This document shows positions 1 to 11,647 of a stretch of 64,000 bases of DNA, piece after piece. This DNA comes from Petrolisthes cinctipes (taxonomy: Eukaryota > Arthropoda > Malacostraca > Decapoda > Porcellanidae). The stretch is taken from NCBI GenBank assembly GCA_033782935.1, contig JAWQEG010000129.1:625001-689000 (forward strand), in the 5' to 3' direction. The notes beneath the pieces were generated by a model. It was not told the DNA's origin and ran no database searches. It saw only the letters and a program-made list of their open reading frames with translations. The stretch's first letter is position 1. Every line of letters starts with the position of its first letter. A program made the translations under genes and the position numbers.

Positions 1-2074
1 GCACTCTAATGACACCCACGACCCTATGAATGACTGTTGATTTTTACAGTCTAAGCTCTGTAATGACACACACACCCACCACCCTATGAATGACTGTTGA
101 TATTTACAGTCCAAGTACTGTATTGACACCCACACACCCACCACCCCATAAATGACTGTTGATATTTACAGTCCTAGCACAGTAATGACACCCACCACTC
201 ATGAATGACTGTTGATATTTACAGTCCAAGCACTCTAATGACACCCACACACCCCATTAATGACTGTTGATATTTACAGTTCAAGCACTCTAATGACACC
301 CACCACCCTATGAGTGACTGTTGATATTTACAGTCCAATCACTGTAGCGACACCCACACACCCACCACTCCATGAATGACTGTTAATATTTACAGTCCAA
401 GCTCTGTAATGACACCCACGCACCAACCACCCCATGATTGACTGTTGATATTTACAGTCCAGGGCTGTAATGACTGCCACACAGTCACCACCCCATAAAT
501 TATGGTTGATATTTATAGTCCTAGCAATGTAATGACACCCACGCACCCACCACCCTATGAATGACTGTTGATATTTACAGTCTGAGCACTGTAATGACAC
601 CCACACACCCACTACCCAATAAATGATGGTTGATATTTATAGTCCAAGCAATGTAATGACACCCACACACCCACCACCCTATGAATGACTGTTGATATTT
701 ACATTTAAAGCACTGTAATGACACCCAAACCCCCACCACCCCATGAATGACTGTTCATATTTACAGACCAAGCACAAAAATGATACCTATAAATCCACCA
801 CCCTTAAATGACTGTTGATATTTACAATCCAAGCACTGTAATGACACCCACACACCCACCACCCCATGAATAACTGTTGATGTTTACAGTCTCAGCACTG
901 TAATGACACCCACACACCCACCACCCCATGAATGATTGTTGATATTTACAGTCCAAGCAATGTAATGACGCCCACAAACCCACCACCCCATAAATGTCTG
1001 TTGATTTTAACAGTCCAAGAACAGTAATGACACCCATACACACACCACCCCATGAATGACTGTTGATATTTACAGTCCAAGCACTCTAGTGACACCCACC
1101 AACCCAACACCCCATGAATGACTGTTGGTATTTACAGTCCAAGCACTGTAATGACACTGACAACCCCATGAATGACTGTTGATATTCACAGTCCAAACAC
1201 TGTAATGACACCCACACATCTACCAACCCATGAATGACTGTTGATATTTGCAGTCCAAGCACTGTAATAACACCCAAACACCCACCACCCCATGAAAGAC
1301 TGTTGATATTGACAGTCCAAGCAATGTAATGACACCCACACACTTACCATCCCAAGAATTACTGTTGATATTTGCTGTCCAAGCACTGTAATGACACACA
1401 CACACCAACCACCCTTTGAATGACAATTGATATGTACAGTCCAAGCACTGTAATAACACCCAGTATCCCATGAATGACTGTTGATATTTACATTCTAAGT
1501 CCTTTAATGACACCCACATACCCACCATCCCAAAATTACAGTTGATATTTACAGTCCAAGCACTGTAATGACCCCCACACACCCACCACCCCATGAATGA
1601 TGGTTGATATTCACAGTCCAAGCATTGTAATGACACCCCGACACCCATCTCTAAATAAATGACTGTTGATATTTACAGACAAAGCACTGTAATGACACCC
1701 ACACACCCAACACCCCATGAAAGACTGTTGATATTTACAGTCCAATCACTGTAATAACACCAACACACCACCACCCTATAAATGGCTGTTAATATTTACA
1801 GTCCAAGCACTCTAATGGCACCCAAACACCAACCACCCCATATAAGACAGTTGATATTTGAAGTCCAAACACTTTAATGCGACCCCAACACCCACTATTA
1901 CATTTACAGTCCAAGCACTGTAATAACACTCACACACCATCCACCCCATGAATAACTGTTGATATTTACAGTCCAAGCACTGTAATGACATCCACACACA
2001 CAACACCCTATTAATGACCATTGATATTTATAGTCCAAGCACTGTAAGGACTCTCACACACCATCCACCCCATG

Positions 2075-2926
2075 AATGACTGTTGATATTTACAGTCCAA
2101 GCACTGTAATGACACCTACACACACAACACCCTATTAATGACCATAGATATTTATAATCCAAGCACTGTAATGACACCCACACACCCACCACACAATAAA
2201 TGACTGTTGATATTTACTGTCCAAGCACTGTAATGACACCCACACACACCCCACCATATGAATGACTGTTGATATTTACAGTCCAAGCATTGTAATGACA
2301 CCCACACACCCACCACCCCATGAATGTCTGTTGATATTTACAGTCCAAGCACTGTAATGACAACCACACACTTACCATCCCATGAATGACTGTTGATATT
2401 TACAGTCCAAGCACTGTAATGATACCCACATACCAACCATCCTTTAAATGACTGTTGATATTTACAGTCCAAGCACTGTAATAACACCCTCTATCCCATG
2501 AATGACTGTTGATATTTACAGTCCAAGCACTGTAATGACACCTACACACACAACACCCTATTAATGACCATAGATATTTATAATCCAAGCACTGTAATGA
2601 CACCCACACACCCACCACACAATAAATGACTGTTGATATTTACTGTCCAAGCACTGTAATGACACCCACACACACCCCACCATATGAATGACTGTTGATA
2701 TTTACAGTCCAAGCATTGTAATGACACCCACACACCCACCACCCCATGAATGTCTGTTGATATTTACAGTCCAAGCACTGTAATGACAACCACACACTTA
2801 CCATCCCATGAATGACTGTTGATATTTACAGTCCAAGCACTGTAATGATACCCACACACCAACCATCCTTTAAATGACTGTTGATATTTACAGTCCAAGC
2901 ACTGTAATAACACCCTCTATCCCATG
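2075..2926 (+). repeat. 426-bp tandem duplication of seven satellite units
   Basis: About 2075-2500 is followed directly by an almost identical copy at about 2501-2926. Both carry the same series of linker variants (ACACAACACCCTATTAATG, CACACAATAAATG, CTTACCATCCC, CCCTCTATCCC). The paralogous block at 20900-21350 has this series once, so the duplication occurred only in this copy. Confidence 0.85.
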
Positions 2927-5900
2927 AATGACTGTTGATATTTACATTCCAAGCACTGTAATTACACCAACACACCCAGCATCCCATAAATGACTGTTGA
3001 TATTTACAGTACAAGCACTGTTATGACACCCACACACCCACCACCCCATGAATGATGGTTGATATTTACAGTCCAAGCACTGTAATGACACCCACACACA
3101 CAACCCCATAAATGACTGTTGATATTTACAGTCCATTCACTGTAATGACACCCACAAACCCACCACCCCATGAATATCTGTTGATAATTACAGTCCAAGC
3201 ACTGTTATGATACCCAATCACCCCCCCCCATGAAAGACTGTTGATATTTACAGTCCAAGCACTGTAATGACACCCCCACACCCACCACAAAATGAATGTT
3301 TGTTGATATCTACAGTCCAAGCACTGTAATGACACCCACACACTCACCACGTTTTGAATGACTGTTAATATTTTCAGTCCATGCACAGTAATGACACCCA
3401 TACACCCACCACACCATGAATGATTGTTGATATTTACATTCCAAGCCCTGTATTGACACCCACACACCCACCATCCCAAAATTACTGATTATATTTACAG
3501 TCGAAGCACTGTAATGACACCCACACACCCACCACCCCATGAATAATAGTTGATATTCACAGTTCATGCATTGTAATGACACTCCCACACCCACCATTAA
3601 ATGAATGACTGTTGATATTTACAGACCAAGCACTGTGATGACACACACACACCCAACACACCATAAATGACTGTTGATATTTACAGTCCAATCACTGTAA
3701 TGACACCCACACACCACCATCCCATAAATAGCTGTTGATATTTACAGTCCAAGCACTCTAATGACAACCAAACACCCACTACCCCATAAAAGACGGTTGA
3801 TAGTTGCAGTCCAAGCACTGTAATGAGACCCCCACACCCACCACTCCATTTACAGTACAAGCACTATAATGACACTCACACACCATCCACCCCATGAATG
3901 ACTGTTGATATTTACAGTTCAAGCACTGTAATGACACCCACACACACAACACCCTATTAATAACCATTGATATTTATAGTCCAAGCACTGTAATGACTCT
4001 CACCCACCCAGCACCCAATGAATGACTGTTGATATTTACAGTCCAAGCACTGTAATGACACCCACACACTACTAACCCCATGAATGACTGTTGATATTTA
4101 CAGTCCAAGCATTGTAATGACACCCCCACTCCTACCACCCCATGAATGTCTGTTGATATTTACAGTCCAAACACTGTAATGACACCCACACACTTACCAT
4201 CCCAAGAATGACTGATGATATTTACAGTCCAAGCATTGTAATAACACCCACACACCAACCACCCTTTGAATGACTGTTGATATTTACAGTCCAAACATTG
4301 TAATAACACCCACTATCCCATGAATGACTGTTGATATTTACATTCCAAGCACTGTAATTACACCCACACACCCAGCATCCCATAAATAACTGTTGATATT
4401 TACAGTCCAAGAACTGTAATCACAACCACACCCACCACGTCACGAATGATATTTGATATTTACAGTCCAAGCACTGTAATGACACCCACACACCCACAAC
4501 CCCATGAATGATGGTTGATATTTACAGTCCAAACACTGTAATGACACCCACTCACACAACCCCATGAATGACTGTTGATATTTACAGTCCATTCACTGTA
4601 ATGAAACCCACACACCCACCAGCCCATGAATAGCTGTTGATATTTACAGTCCAAGCACTGTTATGACACCCAAACACCCACCCCCTTATAAAAGACGGTT
4701 GAAATTTGCAGTCCAAGCACTGTAATTAAACCCCCAGACCCCCCACTCCATTTACAGTCCAATGACTGTAATGACACTTACACACCATTCACCCCATGAA
4801 TGACTGTTGATATTTACAGTCCAAGTATTGTAATGACACCCACACACTCAACACCCTATTAATGACCATTGATATTTATAGTTTAAGCACTGTAATGACT
4901 CTCACACACCATACACCCTATGAATGACTGTTGATATTTACAGTCCAAGCACTGTAATGACACCGACACACACAACACTCTAATAATGACCATTGATATT
5001 TATATTCCAAGCACTGTAATGAAACCCACCCACTTAGCACCCAATAAATGACTGTTGATATTTACAGTCCAACCACTGTAATGATACCCACACACACCCT
5101 ACCCCTTGAAAGACTGTTGATATTTACAGTACAAGCATTTTAATGACACCCACACACGCACCACCCCATGAATGTCTGTTGATATTTACAGTCCAAGCAC
5201 AGTAATAACACCCATACACTTACCATCCCAAGAATGACTGTTGATATTTATAGTCCAAACATTGTAATAACACCCACACACCATCCACCCTTTGAATGAC
5301 TGTTGATATTTACAGTCCAAGCACTGTAATAACACCCACACACACAACCCCATAAATGACTGTTAAAATTTACAGTCCATTCACTGTAATGACACCCACG
5401 CACCCACCACCCCATGAATAACTGTTGATATTTACTGTCCCAGCACTGTAATGACACCCAAACACCAACCACCCCATTAAAGACAGTTGATATTTACAGT
5501 CAACGCACTTTAATGACACCCCCACACCCACCACTAAATGAATGACTGTTGATATCTACAGTCCAAGCACTGTAATGACTCCCACACACTCACCACCCCA
5601 TGAAAGACTGTTGATATTAACAGTCCATGCACTGTAATGACACCCATACACCCACCAACCCATGAATGACTGTTGATATATACAGTCCAAGAACTGTAAT
5701 GATACCCATACACCATCCACTCCATAAATGACTGTTGATACTTACAGTCCAAGCACTGTAATGACACCCACACCAATTACACCATGAATGACTGTTGATA
5801 TTTACAGCCCTAGCACTGTAATGAAAACCACACACCCACAACCCCATGAATGTCTGTTGATATTAACAGTCCAAGCACAGTAATGACACCCATATACCCA

Positions 5901-7690
5901 CCACCTCATTAATGATGGTTGATATTTATAGTCCAAACACTGTAATGACACCCACACACCCACCACCCCATGAATGACTGTTGATATTTAAAGTCCAATC
6001 ACTGTAATGACACCCACATACCCATCACTCCAAGAATGACTGTTGGTATTTACAGTCCAAGCACTGTAATGACACTTACCATCCCAAGAATGACTGTTGA
6101 TATTTACAGTCCAAACACTGTAATGACACCCACACACCAACCCCCCTTAGAATGACTGTTGATATTTACAGTCGAAGCACTGTAATAACACCCACTATCC
6201 CATGAATTACTGTTGATATTTACATTCTAAGCACTGTAATGACACCCACACCCCCACCATCCCATAAATGACTGTTGATATTTACAGACCAAGCACTGTA
6301 ATGACACCCACACACCCACCACCCCATAAAAGACGGTTGATATTTACAGTCCAAGCACTGTAATGACACTCCCACACCCACCACTCCATGAACGACTGTT
6401 GATATTTACACTCCAAGAACTGTAATGACACCCACACACCCATCACCCCATGAATGACTGTTTAAATTAACAGTCCAAGCACAGTAATGACACTCATACA
6501 CCCACCACCCCATGAATAACTGTTGATATTTACAGTCCAAGCACTGTAATGACACCCCCACACCCACTACCCCATGAATGACTGTTGATATTTACACTCC
6601 AAGAAATGTAATGACACCCACACACCCATCACCGTATGAATGACTGTTGATATTAACAGTCCAAGCACAGTTCAGACATCCATACATCCACTACCTCATG
6701 AATGACTTTTGTTATTTACAGTCCAAGCACTGTAATGACACCCACACACCCACTACTCTATGAATGACTGTTGATATTTACAGTCCAAACACTGTAATGA
6801 CAACCACACATCAACCACCACATGAATGACTGTTGATATTTGGTGTCCAAGCACTGTAATGACACTCACACATCAACAACCCCATTAATAACTGTTGATA
6901 TTTACAGTCCAAGCACTGTAAGGACACCCACCACCCCATTGATGACTGTTAATATTTACATTCGAAGCACTGTAATGACACCCTCAAACCCACCACCCTA
7001 TGAATGACTATTGATATTTGTAGTCCAAGCACTGTAATGACACCCTTACACCCACCACACCATGAATGACTGTTAATATATACAGTCTAAGCACTGTAAT
7101 GACACCCAGTTACCCACCACCTCATCAATGACTGTTGATATTTACAGTCTAAGCATTGTAATGACACCCACACACCCACCACCACATGAATGTCTTGTAA
7201 TATTTACAGTCCAAGCACTGTAATGACACCCACACATCGACCAGCCCATGAATGACTCTTGATATTTACAGTCCAAGCACTGTAATGACACCAACAACCC
7301 AATGAATGACTGTTGATATTTGCAGTCCAAGCACTGTATTGACACCCACACATCCACCACCCAATGAATGACTGTTGATATATATTAACAGTCCAAGTGC
7401 TGTAATGACACACACACATCCACCACCCCATGATTGACTGTTGATATTTACAGTCCAAGCACTGTAATGAAATCCACACACTGACCACCACATAAATGAC
7501 CATTGATATTTACATTCCAAGCTCTGTAATGACACACACAACCTACCACCCCCTGAATGACTGTTGATATTTACAGTCCAAGCACTGTAATGACACAAAC
7601 ACACTGACCACCCCATAAATTACTGGTTATATTTACAGTCGAAACACTGTAATGACACCAACACACCCACCATCCAATGAATATCTGTTG

Positions 7691-7695
7691 ATATT
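7691..7695. other. Left target-site duplication (ATATT)
   Basis: ATATT directly precedes the first LTR base (TGTGACGG) and matches 14092-14096 exactly. Five bases is the usual length for Ty3/gypsy integrases. The sequence is the centre of the satellite core (TTGATATTTAC). Confidence 0.95.
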
Positions 7696-7990
7696 TGTGA
7701 CGGTGATGTGAGAATGATAGATAATGTATCTTATAATATGACAATTACAACTTACCTTGCCCTGTTAAATTATGATCTCGTTGGTTGGCTGCAGCGAAGA
7801 ACAAAAAGTCGGGGATTAATCCCCCGTTTAGGCCCCATCCACCATACACATAATAAATTTTTATGTTAAGGGGTTCTTCCCGATATATATGTATTTATAT
7901 AGATAACAAATCTACTGGTGCATTTAAACAACCAATTGCAAATTTCTATATTTATTCAACTCCAGTATGCCAACATGAATAAATTAATTT

Positions 7991-8008
7991 CACACACACA
8001 CACACACA
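7991..8008. repeat. (CA)9 microsatellite in the LTR
   Basis: Simple dinucleotide run inside the left LTR, present at the same length in the right LTR at about 13196-13213. Equal length in a fast-mutating motif fits a recent insertion. Confidence 0.9.
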
Positions 8009-8728
8009 CTCACGCAACGCTAACTAGCTACTCGCTCTCGTTACCTCTCGCTCTCGCTCGCGTGACGATAGTCTAGCTTACGTTAACACTGTAGTAATTC
8101 TATCAATTGTTACGCGAGTTGGAATATTTTTCTAATGTCTCACACTTTAGAGTCTCACAACACACTCGTAATTTTCTTCAAAGATCCAACTCCCCCTTAC
8201 CTAATTTAGTTACTGAACCAGCGTCAATGCAACTAGTCAGTATACAACTGTAAAGCCTTGTGAATCGCGTAATATACAACGAATTCGGCGTCTACGTTGA
8301 TCACTCCCCACTGCACACGTGGAGGATTGATCTAGGTAAGGGAAGCTGACGATACGAGTGTGTTCCTTCCTTCGAGTGTGTTTTCCAACTGACCCAATTC
8401 TTCCTCCTTAACTGGTTCAAAATTTCTCTGACTCCTCCTCCTATCTGTGTTCGTTTTTCCTAACTGGCTACGATTTACATTGTATCCACTTATTCCTGAG
8501 TTATACTTGCAATTGCAATTTACCTATGGCGTGCTAATAATTCCCGATAATTCCCCTCCACTTCACGATCATTTACAATACCATAAATTACCCTGGTAGC
8601 ATAATTTATCAATACAAGATGTACTTAATGTACGAACACCTATATGACTGAATGTGGCAAATTCAGTTGAAACCCAGCCTTCCTGACCCTTTTCTAATTA
8701 CCTGGTCTATTTTTGGATACTACCAGCG

Positions 8729-8762
8729 GATTAAGACTACCTGCAGATTAAGACTAGCTGCA
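8729..8762. repeat. Two 17-bp tandem repeats in the LTR (U3 side)
   Basis: GATTAAGACTACCTGCA is followed directly by GATTAAGACTAGCTGCA (one mismatch). The same pair is at 13934-13967 in the other LTR. Short direct repeats near the upstream LTR end often serve as enhancer elements; that role is inferred here. Confidence 0.8.
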
Positions 8763-8857
8763 CCCATCAACCCACTCCTGTCTCCTTTGTCTCATGAATG
8801 GAATATTCCAGAACATCCCCAGTATGGAATTTTCCAACTCTCTGTAATTCAAATTAC

Positions 8858-8885
8858 GTCACGAGTATTATGTCTGACTCGTGAC
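8858..8885. promoter_or_regulatory. 9-bp inverted repeat with CRE-like TGACGTAA at the U3 terminus
   Basis: GTCACGAGT (8858-8866) and ACTCGTGAC (8877-8885) form a perfect inverted repeat around a 10-base loop, one base inside the LTR end. It is repeated at 14063-14090. On the minus strand the inner arm runs into TGACGTAA, which resembles an ATF/CREB-type site. It could be an integrase-binding or transcription-factor site; neither role can be proven from sequence. Confidence 0.6.
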
Positions 8886-8886
8886 A

Positions 8887-9493
8887 TTCGCCCACACAAA
8901 GAGACATTGCTCTATGCAATGTTTAATAGATTCGTGAAGTGGTAACAACACCTTTGCATGTATAACTATTACAATAACAATTCATCCACACTTCACTTAT
9001 TCTTGTATGTGTCAATTACTATCACCAGTTACGTGTTCATTTTTGCCAATGAGTGGAAAACTCCCAACAGTTACTTTAGCTTTTCAATCTTAGGAAGAAA
9101 CTCCGAGACAAGAATGAATGTACCTGGTAATTTCTGCTCAGTACAATTTATACACATTTAAGCAATATATAAGTGTGGTGTATGTAATGCATTGTGTATT
9201 TGTTACATAATATGTAGGAAATGCAACAATATCTCTGGAAGGCAATACATATATTAGTGAATTATCCGAGCCTTGGATCAGAGTAAACCGCTAGAATCCG
9301 TGTCTTGGATAAGTTGCACAAAATACAATACATATAACATCGGATTTTTTTTCCAATTCTAGGAAACCCCTTGATCTGAGTCGCATAAGACTCGTGCTCG
9401 TTGCGCTCGGAGAGGTAACAATTTACGAGCAATTCGACCCGGAGGATACTTCTGCCAGTCGATCTATACGCATGAATATTTACTCGGTTAACT
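8887..9493 (-). other. Retrotransposon 3' internal region, RT/RNase H remnant without an intact gene
   Basis: These 607 bp lie between the pol stop and the 3' LTR. A full Ty3/gypsy element of this order should carry the catalytic part of RT and RNase H here, which needs over 1 kb, but no YXDD-type motif or RNase H is visible. An open frame on minus at 9262-9594 reads through a duplicated 40-bp segment and has no recognisable domain. No clean polypurine tract adjoins the LTR: on minus the last bases are TGTGTGGGCGAA. The plus-strand frame at 8958-9161 appears random. Confidence 0.75.
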
Positions 9494-9540
9494 CTAATTA
9501 ACGAGCAATTTGACCCGGAGGATACTTCTGCCGGTCGATC
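9425..9540 (-). repeat. 40-bp direct repeat at the RT truncation point
   Basis: 9425-9464 and 9501-9540 share 40 bases with two mismatches (starting ACGAGCAATT on +), spaced 76 bp apart. The inner copy holds the last codons of the pol frame. The repeat sits exactly where RT homology stops, so it likely formed with the deletion, through slippage or template switching during reverse transcription. Confidence 0.8.
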
Positions 9541-11647
9541 TTCGCATGATACCAACTGCTTCCATGTCATTAATTTCCTTACGTACTGTATCAATCAGCC
9601 GTACAGGAATAGAATATGGTTTCACCCTCACTGGTGTGTCGCTCGTAAGCTGTATCTCATGACAGGCTACGTTAGCAACAGCAGGCCTGTCAGAGAACAC
9701 ACGTGAATATTTTGCCAGTACCGCATTGACTCTTGCAAGCTGGTCTGGTCTTAAATTCTCCGAAACGGAGACCTCAGCCACTGTCTCACCTTGACGAGCT
9801 TCAGCCGTCTGGGGAGTATATCCCTCGTCACCCTCGGGAATTACCACAGCAGCGCTAACCATGTCTACTGCTGGGGAAAAATGACCACGGACTAGACTTA
9901 ACACTTCACTCTGTTCTGAGGTGATGTTACAACAGCCTGCCCCAAATGTGGTAACAATGGAAGTACACCCCTGTTGGGTGGTGTAATATTCCTTAAGCAT
10001 ATTAATATGGAACCGCTTGGCTTCACCTTTGATTTTAACTATGTAGTTAAGGTCATTCACCTTCTTGACTACTTCAAAGGGACCCTTCCACTGAGCCAAC
10101 AACTTATTATGAGCTGTTGGTAACAGAACGAGACACTTCCCCCCTACCTGTAGCGTTCGGAGCTTAGTTTTCCTATCATAGTAGGACTTCTGAATCTCCT
10201 TTGCTTTAGATAGCTCCTGCTTTGCAATCTCGCAGGTTTGCTGTAATCGTTCTGCCAAATCAATTACATAAGAATAAGTGGTTTTCACCACGGGATCCGA
10301 TTCCTCATCGTCCCAAAGTTCACGTAGAACTTGAAGTGGTCCTCGAGCAGGTTTACCATACACTAACTCGAATGGACTAAATTGCAACGATGCCTGAGGT
10401 GCTTCGCGATACGCGAACAGTAGTGGCGAGATATACCTGGACCACTCCCTAGGTTGTTCTACTGCCATCCTCCTCAACATTTTCTTGAGAGTACCATTAA
10501 ACCTCTCACACAACCCATTACACATTGGATGATAAGGTGTTGTCCTCAACCCTTTAACTGAGAGTAATCTCCACAATTCCTCCATCATAGCGGAGGTAAA
10601 TTGACTGCCTCGGTCGGACAATACCTGCTTTGGTATGCCGACACGACAGAATATATCCAACAAGGCTTCAGCCACTGTAGTGGCTTCAATATCACGCAGA
10701 GGCACTGCTTCAGGCCATCTGGTCGCGAAATCCACACAGGTAAGAATATACTTGGCACCGTCCGTAGCCCTCGGAATAATCGGTCCAACAATATCAACCG
10801 CTACTCTCTCAAATGATTCTGAGATTAACGGTAGTGGTTTTAGAGGTGCGGGCTTCACCCGACCCCTGTCACACGTTTTCTGACAAACGTCACATGACCT
10901 CAACAATCTCCCTATCTCTCTCCCCATACCTGGCCAATAGAAATGAGACTGAATCCTATCAACTGTTTTCCTCATCCCCATATGACCCCCTAATATAGCA
11001 TGATGACCCAGGGTAAACACAGCCTGTCGGTATTTCTCTGGTACGAGAAACTGAACCCTCTCTTCCCCATCGGGGTTTACTGTACGTCGGTAAAACCTGT
11101 TTCTCCTCCTGACGTAACTGGTTACAATACCCTGTCGATCTCTACTGTCACCCTCAAGTGCCTGCTTGCGAACAAGTGCCAATGAAGGGTCACTTGCTTG
11201 CTCAGCAATTACATCCTCGCAATTGACGAGGTTGGCGGCAGTTGTCACTTGAAGTGGAACAACTGTTTTCTTCGCATGCGTCATACCCCTGGTTACAGCA
11301 GCTGCACCAGTCTGTGTGGAAACTTCCACTGAACACGCATTCTTAACCCCTGGTATATTTGCTATTACCAAATCTGACACAGGATTTTGCATGACTGCTG
11401 CAATTACCTGGCCTGTATAGAATGGACTCTCCACTGCAACTTTAGCAAGAGGATAGAGCCTCCTGGTACCATCAATCATAGTGATAGTTACCTGCTCCCC
11501 TGTAAAATCATTAGAAGCAACTAAACCATCAGCGACACAACACCCCGATGACCCATTATCTCGAAAGACTTCAACAGATATTCCGTTAACAATTCCGGGA
11601 CAAATATGGAAACCAGACTTACCTTTCGAGACTCCTGTCGCGTTTAG
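9494..11647 (-). CDS. pol: Pol segment: protease, integrase, truncated reverse transcriptase (expected as a Gag-Pol readthrough product)
   Basis: The frame is open from the codon after the gag UGA. The first internal ATG is at 11479 and opens a 661-codon stretch; residue numbers below count from it. The protease lies mostly upstream of this ATG, so a readthrough start is more likely. Its active site reads R-D-N-G-S-S with the Asp codon at 11558-11560, where D-T/S-G is usual; DLVIANIPG (36-44) fits the second protease motif. Integrase follows: HHCC finger H159, H166, C196, C199; catalytic D229, D289 and E325 with exactly 35 residues between the last two; WKGPF at 464-468. After a linker, RT begins near 575 (VFSDRP at 594-599, GIMRRST at 643-649), then the frame runs into unrelated residues and stops at TAG. 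Catalytic RT and RNase H are absent. Protease and integrase could still be functional. Confidence 0.9.
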   Translation of the reverse strand, partial: LNATGVSKGKSGFHICPGIVNGISVEVFRDNGSSGCCVADGLVASNDFTGEQVTITMIDGTRRLYPLAKVAVESPFYTGQVIAAVMQNPVSDLVIANIPGVKNACSVEVSTQTGAAAVTRGMTHAKKTVVPLQVTTAANLVNCEDVIAEQASDPSLALVRKQALEGDSRDRQGIVTSYVRRRNRFYRRTVNPDGEERVQFLVPEKYRQAVFTLGHHAILGGHMGMRKTVDRIQSHFYWPGMGREIGRLLRSCDVCQKTCDRGRVKPAPLKPLPLISESFERVAVDIVGPIIPRATDGAKYILTCVDFATRWPEAVPLRDIEATTVAEALLDIFCRVGIPKQVLSDRGSQFTSAMMEELWRLLSVKGLRTTPYHPMCNGLCERFNGTLKKMLRRMAVEQPREWSRYISPLLFAYREAPQASLQFSPFELVYGKPARGPLQVLRELWDDEESDPVVKTTYSYVIDLAERLQQTCEIAKQELSKAKEIQKSYYDRKTKLRTLQVGGKCLVLLPTAHNKLLAQWKGPFEVVKKVNDLNYIVKIKGEAKRFHINMLKEYYTTQQGCTSIVTTFGAGCCNITSEQSEVLSLVRGHFSPAVDMVSAAVVIPEGDEGYTPQTAEARQGETVAEVSVSENLRPDQLARVNAVLAKYSRVFSDRPAVANVACHEIQLTSDTPVRVKPYSIPVRLIDTVRKEINDMEAVGIMRRSTGRSILRVKLLVN

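Larger units (their letters stand above)
1..7695 (+). repeat. 62-bp satellite array, forward block 1
   Basis: Head-to-tail tandem repeat with a unit near 62 bp. The conserved core is GACTGTTGATATTTACAGTC, followed by CAAGCACTGTAATGACACCC, then a variable C/A-rich linker (CACACCCACCACCCCATGAAT and variants such as CTTACCATCCCAAG). The core holds a 6-bp dyad (GACTGT/ACAGTC) with an 8-base loop, and a third ACTGT follows it. Shorter units lack the CACACACC part of the linker. No gene is supported: open frames on the minus strand arise because the GT-rich strand has few stops and 62 is not a multiple of three, so a frame closes at TAA about every 186 bp unless an indel shifts it. Linker variants recur in the same order elsewhere (20031-25188 and 56200-57700), showing higher-order organisation. 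Confidence 0.97.
7696..8886 (-). repeat. 3' LTR (left copy), 1,191 bp
   Basis: Begins TGTGACGG and ends CTCGTGACA on +, giving TG...CA termini. It matches 12901-14091 along its whole length except one base (7948 A against 13153 G). It contains a (CA)9 run at 7991-8008, a pyrimidine-rich TCGCTCTCG stretch near 8032-8062, two 17-bp tandem copies of GATTAAGACTASCTGCA at 8729-8762, and a 9-bp inverted repeat at its transcription-upstream end (8858-8866/8877-8885). An antisense open frame at 8652-8945 looks like chance. A promoter is expected in U3, but I cannot place a TATA box or poly(A) signal with confidence. Confidence 0.96.

Noticed and set aside
1..7695. CRISPR-like pattern (conserved palindromic core, variable linker)
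   Set aside because: The linker is a slightly varied low-complexity C/A sequence shared by most units, not unique spacers. No cas genes are present and the setting is eukaryotic.
8652..8945. Plus-strand open frame in the left LTR and its twin at 13857-14147
   Set aside because: Antisense to the element, crosses the LTR boundaries into unrelated sequence, and has no recognisable domain.
9262..9594. Possible separate gene on minus after pol
   Set aside because: It reads through the duplicated 40-bp segment and the out-of-frame end of pol. No domain is recognisable.
10585..11185. Other-frame open frames over integrase on both strands
   Set aside because: Shadows of the integrase coding frame, which carries all recognisable motifs.
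11608..11625. Splice-donor-like AAAGGTAAGT on minus, just after the gag stop
   Set aside because: It falls inside the intact protease frame and no matching downstream intron end or env frame is seen. A chance match is likely.
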